From Myxococcales bacterium (GTDB lineage Bacteria > Myxococcota_A > Polyangia > Haliangiales > Haliangiaceae), in contig JADJJK010000051.1 in NCBI GenBank assembly GCA_016706545.1, positions 1 through 56,197 of the forward strand: a stretch of DNA of 56,197 nucleotides, given 5' to 3'. Each line of letters opens with the position of its first letter. Positions within the stretch are counted from its first letter, which is position 1. This document shows, in pieces, positions 49,195 to 56,197 of the stretch. The notes under the pieces are model-generated. The model was not told the origin of the DNA. It ran no database searches and saw only the letters and a list, made by a program, of their open reading frames with translations. Position numbers and translations under genes: made by a program.

Positions 49195-50082
49195 GTGGCC
49201 GGATCCGACCAAGCTCATGGAGGCCTTCCATCGGAGGCGCTGCACCTGCGGAGGACGGTGGTGCTGCAGGGGCGCAGCAGGGCGCTCATGGGTTCGTTCA
49301 TGCAGGCCTGCCATTGGACTGGAGGCAGACGGGGGCCCCACAAGGGGCAACCGTACGCGGCGTGATGATGGAGGACCTCTGCCAAAGGGTCGGATGACGC
49401 CGCTGGATGTGCTCGCAGGCGCGGTTCCCGCCCAGGTCTCTCCAGGGGACATCCTGAGCGGACGTTCCTGCGCCTGGGCGAAGACTGGCGACGACGGCGC
49501 AGGCCCGGCGGCTCGCGTCGTGGATGTACAACTACCCTCGAGAGCCCTCGTGCCGGTCGCTCGACCGTAACGCGAGCTGACCCAGGGCGACAGCTGGCCG
49601 CGTACCGAACCCTCCTCCGGCACGCGCAAGACAGCGGCGACGCAAGCCTGCCCAAGCCCGCAGGGTCCGTCTGTGGCGGCTGGCCGGAGGACAATCACGC
49701 GATGTTATCGGCCTACGCGGGCACTACCTGGCGACCTTCCCGAAGGGCACCCCAGAAGCGGCGTGCGGTCGGCGCTACTACGACGCCAGGCCTGGTGTTC
49801 TACGACACGGTGCGAAGCGGGTGATCAAGGCCTCCGGCGTCATACGAGGCACAAGCCGCCGGAGTGTCGATCGATAGCCGCGCTGGACACTTCATCCGTC
49901 GTTGCATTCAGCCCACCCCGGATCGCCGACGGCCGATCACCCGCTATCTCTGCGGGCAAGAGCGGGCCTCGTAAAGGGTGCCAGCGCGGGCCGCAGCCCC
50001 TGATCGTGGCGCCTTTTCTGGCGCTGGGGCTACACCTTCGGGCAAGCTGGCGCGTATCTATCGAAACAACAGGAGCTTGTCG
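49195..50082. other. Decayed region without recognisable gene
   Basis: Nearly 900 bases (and likely the 600 before it) hold only overlapping short frames on both strands without domain-like sequence. One fragment reads GLRGHYLATFPKGTPEAAC, which is protein-like but short. A small inverted repeat GGTCCG/CGGACC occurs at 48647-48668. This may be an old mobile element or eroded gene; I cannot name it. Confidence 0.4.
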
Positions 50083-50658
50083 ATGCGCCTTGCATACCGG
50101 ATGGTACTGATCTCGTCTCTGCTCTGGCCGCTGGCCGCTGGCTGCAAGAAGGCCGCTGAGCCCGCGGCCCCCGGGGCGTCGGAGCCGACGGCCGCGGCCC
50201 CTGCGGCTGGCGAAGCGGCGGCAGCGGCGCCGGCTGCCCCGGCTCCGCCCGCGGCCCCACCTGCTGGCATCGCTGTGGGCGAGCCGGCGCCCACCGCGCC
50301 GCCTGCGCGCCCGGACTCGGAGGCCGCCGCCCCGACCAGCGGCGCCACGGTGGAGCCGCTCTCCAGGTATCTGACGAACGCGACCTCGGCGCAGGTGTTC
50401 CAGATCAAGCTCGGCGGCAGCGGCGCCAGCAAGACGCTGCTGAGGACGCTGACCGAGGCGGAGACCAAGGCGTACCTGGCGAAGGTCGGCCTCGACCAGC
50501 GCGCGGATGGCCCGGTGGTGCGTTGCCCCAACGACAAGGAAGTGCAGCTCGCTGACGCCACCGGCAAGCCGCTTGGCACCCTCGGCTTCTGCGGCGAGGC
50601 GGCCCGCTTCGACGCGCCGGACGGCACGTTCGGCGGCATCAAGGCCGCGGCGCCGTAA
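50083..50658 (+). CDS. Lipoprotein with Ala/Pro-rich linker
   Basis: Start ATG 50083, with AGGAG about eight bases upstream. The lipoprotein signal ends WPLAAGC, then about 80 residues of Ala/Pro/Gly repeats. A C-terminal folded domain (about residues 100-190) has NATSAQVFQIKLGGSG, LTEAETKAYLAKVGLDQ and CPNDKEVQLADATGK, with two cysteines. No recognised family. As with other lipoproteins here, it would be exported and membrane anchored. Confidence 0.65.
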   Translation: MRLAYRMVLISSLLWPLAAGCKKAAEPAAPGASEPTAAAPAAGEAAAAAPAAPAPPAAPPAGIAVGEPAPTAPPARPDSEAAAPTSGATVEPLSRYLTNATSAQVFQIKLGGSGASKTLLRTLTEAETKAYLAKVGLDQRADGPVVRCPNDKEVQLADATGKPLGTLGFCGEAARFDAPDGTFGGIKAAAP

Positions 50659-50873
50659 CGCTCGGGCCGGGTTCGCCTCTGGCCGGGTTGCGAGTAATCA
50701 CGGGTACAGGGCTGCCAGGTGGCGTGTGGCTTGCGCTCGCTCCGACGCTGGTGCCTTGCCAGCAAGCCCCTGACTTGGCAGTGATCCGCGTTGCGGGCTG
50801 CGTCTTTTCAGCATGGTCGATCCGTGAGGGATGCTAGGCTCCAAGACCGCTTTTGCGAATCTGGAGCCTCCCC

Positions 50874-52148
50874 ATGATACGTAATCCCCTCGTCGCTCTG
50901 GCCCTGTTTGGGCTGCTCGCTGGTTGTGGCTTTGGTGGGAAGGCAGCGGGTCCGGATGCCATGCCTGACCCCATGGTCGACGCGATGATCGACGCCAGGA
51001 TCGACGGTCCCCCTGCAGCGACCTGCACCAAGTGGACGCCGGTAGACGACGTGGTGCCCGATCCATGCGCCGCCACGCTGGGCGCCCCGGTGGACCTCGT
51101 GATCTCCGCCAACGCCGTGCTCAACACGCTGACCGGCGGCCTGACCATGGGCGTCAACACGGTGGTACTGCCCGGCACCGTGGTCGCGCGCGTCGACCTC
51201 CCCTCGGTGCGCGTGCTCAACCTCAAGAGCTTGCAGGTGGACGCTGGCCGCACGCTGACCTTCACCGGCCCGCACGCCGTGCTGGTCCTGGTGCATGGCA
51301 ACGCCACGGTCAGCGGCACCATCAATGCGTCCGCGCCGGCTCCCGCCGCCACGCCGGTGCTGGTGCCTGGCGCAGACTCGCTGCGCTGCGACGTGGCTCG
51401 CAAGGGCAAGGACGGCACCGCGTCCAGCGGCGGCAACGACGGAGGTGGCGGTGGAGGTGGCGGTGCCTTTGGCGATGACGGCGGCGACGGTGGGACCGGA
51501 CAAGGCGGTACTGCAAAGGGCGCCAAGGGTGTCAAGGACGACGGGGCGTTCCCGCTGCGCGGCGGTTGCAGCGGCGGCCGCGGAGGGGATGACAACAACG
51601 CAGGCAACGGCGACCAAGGCGGCCTGCCCGGCGGCGGCGGCGGCGCCTTCGCCATCTCTGCGCTGGGCAGCATCACCGTGGGCGGCGCCCTGCAGGCCAA
51701 CGGCGGCGCAGCCACCGGCGGCAACGTGCAGCGCGGCGGCGGCGGCGGCGGCGGCGCGGGCGGCACCCTCGCGCTCGATGGCAACACCGTCGCGCTGCTG
51801 GCCTCTTCTGCCCTGTGCGCCAAGGGCGGCGGCGGCGGCGAGGCCGGCAGCAGCAACACCTCCGGGCAGGATGCACCGCCGGTCACGTGCGTGCTGGCCC
51901 GCGCTGGCGGCGGCGCCGGCAACTCGATGAACGGCGGCGATGGCGCGGCGGGCGGCTCCACCCCGACTTCCGTCGGCGACAACGGCCTCGACGGCGAGAC
52001 CGCGGCCGGCGTCGATGGCGGCGGTGGCGGTGGCGGCGGCGGCGCGGGCAAGGTGCTCCTGCGCGCGCGCATGGTCGGCGGCCTCAGCAACGACAGCTTA
52101 TCATCACGCCAACGCCGACGGTGCTGTAGCGAGGCTGGGCGGCCCTGA
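50874..52148 (+). CDS. Gly-rich lipoprotein, first of a tandem pair, C-terminus frameshifted
   Basis: Start ATG 50874, with GGAG about eight bases upstream. A lipoprotein signal ends FGLLAGC, followed by Asp-rich linker, a short conserved region (WTPVDDVVPDPC), a beta-rich part (VLNLKSLQVDAGRTLTFTG), and then long Gly-Gly stretches with interspersed beta segments (SITVGGALQANGGAAT), similar to surface PGRS-like repeats. Near the end, one C present in the downstream copy is missing (GACAGCTTATCATC against GAGAGCCTTATCATC near 52095), so the final IITPTPTVL is lost and replaced by an Arg-rich tail. The rest aligns to the second copy at a constant 1428-bp offset. Likely exported, structural or adhesive. 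Confidence 0.7.
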   Translation: MIRNPLVALALFGLLAGCGFGGKAAGPDAMPDPMVDAMIDARIDGPPAATCTKWTPVDDVVPDPCAATLGAPVDLVISANAVLNTLTGGLTMGVNTVVLPGTVVARVDLPSVRVLNLKSLQVDAGRTLTFTGPHAVLVLVHGNATVSGTINASAPAPAATPVLVPGADSLRCDVARKGKDGTASSGGNDGGGGGGGGAFGDDGGDGGTGQGGTAKGAKGVKDDGAFPLRGGCSGGRGGDDNNAGNGDQGGLPGGGGGAFAISALGSITVGGALQANGGAATGGNVQRGGGGGGGAGGTLALDGNTVALLASSALCAKGGGGGEAGSSNTSGQDAPPVTCVLARAGGGAGNSMNGGDGAAGGSTPTSVGDNGLDGETAAGVDGGGGGGGGGAGKVLLRARMVGGLSNDSLSSRQRRRCCSEAGRP

Positions 52149-52298
52149 TGACGCGCGGGCGTTTGGGCCGCTGGCGATGTTGGCTGGCCCGGTAACGCCG
52201 ACGGTTTGGCCGAGCCGGGCGCCGCGGCAGAGTGACGCTCGCGCTGCTTGAGCGTGCTCGATCGCCACGAGCAGAGGAACCTGGCGTATCGTCAGGGC

Positions 52299-53558
<1,260 letters not shown>

Positions 53559-53635
53559 CCGCGCGTCGTTCGACGAACGGGCCCCTGCAGCGAATTCGAG
53601 CAATGCCCTGCCTCGCAAGGTATGGGATCTCGAGT

Positions 53636-55518
53636 CTAGCGCCGAGAGGCTGGACGCTGTGAGGGGTGCTGCAGGTGGTCTGGCAAGGGGCGGCCGACGG
53701 AGAGCGGGTCGACGCCGGTAGCCTCCATCTCGGCGAGGACCCAGCGCTCAATGGCGCTGTGACGGTCGAGGTCGTCCCAGAGGCCGCGCAGGGGGAGGCC
53801 GTCGGGATCGAGCGGGGGATCGGCGAGCGATGCGGGTGGCGAGGGTGGTGCTGATGTGCGGCGGGATGAGGGCGGAGGGGATGCTGCTGGTGCGGCGGCG
53901 AGTGGGGCGGCGGATGGCGCGGTGGGGGCGGCGGCGGCGGCAGGGGCGGCGGCAGCGTCGGCGCGGCGCTGGATGCGCGCGAGGGTAGCAGCGGCGTCCC
54001 AGCTATCGACGCGCTCGCCGCGCCAGCGGCACTGGCCGGTGGTGGCTGTCAGCGGCAGGGCGGCGTTGGCGGCGTTGGCGGCATGGATCGCCGGCCAGCC
54101 GAGCAGCGGCGGCGCCGGGCGCGGCGGCAGCGGGACGACGGCGCGGCCCTGCGGATCTTCGAAGGCGAGCGAGCCGGTGGCGGACTGTGTGATGCGATAG
54201 CCGCGCTCGTGGACATACGAGTGATGCAGGGAGCAGAGCAGCGCGAGGTTGGGCAGATTGGTCTCGCCGCCGTCGGCCCAGTGCTGCAAGTGGTGGCCCT
54301 CGAGGAACAGACGGTGGTCGCAGCCGGGGAAGCGGCAGGTGCGGTCGCGCAGCAGCAAGGCGCGCTTGAGGGCGGCGGGGATGGTGCGGGTCTTGCGGCC
54401 GATGGAGAGCGGGGCGGCGGCGTTGGCGGTGGTGGCGACGACCAGGCCGCAGTCGCAGGCCAGGCGGCGGGTGGCTTGCGGAGAGAGCGCAAGGTCGGAC
54501 TCGACGGTGAGGGCGACTGGCAGCGAGGCGCCGCGGTCGGTGAAGGAGACGGGCGCGAGGGCCACATCGGTGGTGGAGGAGATGTCGCTGGCGGAGTCGG
54601 TGGTGCCGGTGGCTGAGTCGGTAGTCGCGGCGGACTGATGAAGCAGCGCCACGGGCACGGTGACGATCAACTCGACGGGAGAACGCTCCGCGCTGCCGCC
54701 CCGTGCGTAGGCGTGGACCAGGGCCATCAGTCCATCGGCGCGGTTGTACGGGCGGCGCGTGGTGGTCGTGGTGGAAGAGCGCTGCGCTTCCGCGGAAACG
54801 TCAGCCGCTCGCTCGGCAGGTGCTGGCGCTTCCGCGAAACGTCAGCAACCTCCGCGGAGGCGCCCGTCGCTTGCTCGGCAGGTGCTGGCGTTTCCGCGGA
54901 AACGTTAGCAACCTCCGCGGAGGCGCCCGCCGGCGCTCGCGTGCAGTCCACCGCCGCCTGCTGCAGCACCTGAAGCAGCAACGCGGCCTCGTCGGGGCGC
55001 AGGCACGCCTTGACGCACACCATGCCAGAGGCTGTCGTGGTGTGCGCCACGTAGCGCTCGCTGTCGTGCGGGCGTACGGTCTTGCCTGCAGCGTCGGCGC
55101 CGAGCACGCCGACCTTGCGGCACACGGTCTCGAGCTGGCTGGCGGTGCAGTGCTGCGCGTAGCCCAGGAGCACCGCTTCGGTGGCGGAGGTGGCCACGCG
55201 CGTGATGGCACGAGTCTTGGAATAGGAGATCTGCCCGGCAGACAATGCCTCTGATACTCGCGGCAAGGTGTGCAGTGCCCTGGCCACTCGCAGGTGTTCG
55301 CGCGCGGTGCCGAGGTCCCAACCGACGCGCCAGCTCAGCCAGTGGGCGCAGGTGCCAAAGCCCTGGCGGTGCCAGCCGCCGGCTGCGTCGAACGTCCGCA
55401 GGTCCGCCAGCAGGCGATGCATGGCGGCGTCCAGGTGAACGGCTTGCTCGGCGATGTGTTCGCCGAGAGCTTGAACTTCCTCGATGGAGAGAGGCTCGCG
55501 CATGAGGCTTTGTAGCAC
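53636..55518 (-). pseudogene. DUF222/HNH endonuclease, copy 2, single-base frameshift
   Basis: The second copy of the HNH cassette. Its DUF222 part is intact (GTCAHWLSWRVGWDLGTAREH, VARALHTLP, TRAITRVATSATEAVLLGYA), unlike copy 1. The reading frame breaks near 54836, where the repeat unit CTTCCGCGAAACG lacks one G of CTTCCGCGGAAACG. Reading stops shortly after, at 54727, while the HNH part (LLRDRTCRFPGCDHR, GHHLQHWADGG, LCSLHHSYVH) continues as a separate frame from ATG 54727. So the two halves would be disconnected. It is either a true inactivation or a sequencing error in the repeat. GTG 55518 or ATG 55503 is the start. Confidence 0.85.
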
Positions 55519-55905
55519 GGCGGTTTTCGGCGCCGGATTTCGCGACTGGCGTGCCCCAGGTGCCGCGGAAGCGCGGGTAGCGCGATTTTTCGTGGGGCGC
55601 GCGTGCAGATGGGGATGTAGCGCGCAGAGGCCGCGGGGAAGAGATCTCCGGCGGATTGGCGACGCGGAGGGTGCGTTGACGCGGAAGGTGTCAAGGAATA
55701 TTGATGTTTGAGATAGATATTTCATAGAAGATCTTTAGTTGGCGACTGTGTCTGGCAGGCGGACGCGAGCGAGTGGAGATCGAAGCCAAGATCGAGATCG
55801 CAGAGACCTCCGCGGAAACGCAGTGTGATCCAAGTCGCAGCGCGTTTCCGCGGAAGCCCCGGGGCTGTGGACGGTGTCGGGCTATGGACAACCGCGCCCG
55901 TCGAG
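55519..55905. repeat. Conserved upstream region of HNH cassette, copy 2
   Basis: Aligns with 17110-17495. It contains the same CCGCGG-centred palindromes (about 55809-55820 and 55842-55857) and GGGGCTGTGGACGGTGTCGG. Beyond 55905 the two copies differ: here the sequence continues into the GGGCCAGGTGCAGCAGGCGT repeat shared with the window start. Confidence 0.75.
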
Positions 55906-55967
55906 CCCGGCAAGCGAGAATGCGCGCACGCCGCGCGGTTGACCACAGCCCTTGGAGAGGCGCAGGA

Positions 55968-56128
55968 GGGCCAGGTGCAGCAGGCGTGCCTGGGAGGGAC
56001 GGCGCGCCTCTCCACACCGACCACAGCCCCTGCTGGTTTCAGAACCCTGAGTTTTTTGGTTTGGACCCAGAACCCAGAACCCGGAACGGATCGCCAGGTA
56101 AGCACAGGGTGAGCGCGTGGGAGGTGGG
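55968..56128. repeat. Dispersed repeat, right copy
   Basis: Nearly identical to 1-161, including TGAGTTTTTTGGTTTGGACC and CAGAACCCAGAACCCGGAAC. The left copy is followed by a truncated nuclease-like frame; this one is followed by an 18-bp tandem array. The pair suggests an element end or hot spot. Confidence 0.8.
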
Positions 56129-56131
56129 TAG

Positions 56132-56197
56132 GTCAAGCACGGTGGTTGGGTCAAGCACAGCGGTTGGGTCAAGCACGGTGGTTGGGTCGATCACGGT
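56132..56197. repeat. 18-bp tandem repeats (GTCAAGCACGGTGGTTGG), cut by window end
   Basis: Three full units and one partial run to the window end. Related units stand near 17498-17535, next to HNH copy 1. Too short and without spacers for a CRISPR array. Confidence 0.85.

Noticed and set aside
56132..56197. CRISPR array at the right end
   Set aside because: 18-bp units without spacers; related to HNH-associated repeats.

Overview
This is a very G+C-rich bacterial window with almost no ribosomal or phage genes. It is rich in signal-peptide lipoproteins with Ala/Pro- or Gly-rich stretches, WD40-like periplasmic proteins, a di-heme peroxidase, DUF4157 modules and DUF222/HNH nucleases. That mix suggests a myxobacterium (Myxococcota), perhaps a Nannocystineae/Kofleriaceae-type lineage. 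The phylum is an inference from gene content; no rRNA or complete marker set is present.

Layout, left to right. 0-2 kb: a dispersed repeat, a nuclease-like remnant and a PIN-domain toxin with an unusually large partner. 2-9 kb: a membrane protein, a Rieske-flavoprotein fusion, a frameshifted phosphodiesterase lipoprotein, a PlsC acyltransferase and a large lipoprotein. 9.2-15.3 kb: a giant polymorphic toxin-like protein with two DUF4157 (eCIS-core) domains, coiled coils, membrane helices, a helical repeat array and a C-terminal domain, overlapped by a candidate immunity gene. 15.3-17.5 kb: DUF222/HNH nuclease copy 1. 17.7-23.6 kb: surface-polysaccharide genes (flippase, sugar amidotransferase, GT2, DUF2304, polytopic membrane protein). 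23.6-33.2 kb: PEGA lipoprotein, glutathione reductase, WD40-like lipoprotein, di-heme peroxidase, an Sfp-type PPTase with a type II thioesterase, and a secreted pectinacetylesterase/Notum-type hydrolase. 33.4-35.6 kb: a complete minCDE operon followed by a 10-bp tandem array. 35.9-38.8 kb: small exported proteins, a YkgJ-type protein and an exported metallo-beta-lactamase-fold hydrolase. 39.0-42.6 kb: an AAA ATPase-subtilase pair matching the IetAS defence system, visibly lower in G+C. 42.8-48 kb: housekeeping genes leuS, adk, tauE-like and a dapF homologue lacking both catalytic cysteines. 48.2-50.1 kb: a TMEM220-like gene running into a decayed stretch. 50.1-53.6 kb: lipoproteins, including a tandem duplicated pair of Gly-rich proteins. 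53.6-56.2 kb: DUF222/HNH copy 2 and the same repeat that opens the window.

The most notable themes are two DUF222/HNH cassettes with different frame lesions but shared upstream DNA and a recurring CGTTTCCGCGGAAACG palindrome; the stand-alone DUF4157 toxin with candidate immunity protein; the IetAS pair; the PIN toxin with a 300-residue partner; and the cysteine-less DapF. Several genes carry single-base frame lesions (phosphodiesterase, toxin N-terminus, Gly-rich protein C-terminus, HNH copy 2). Some of these may be sequencing errors in GC-rich repeats and need read-level confirmation.
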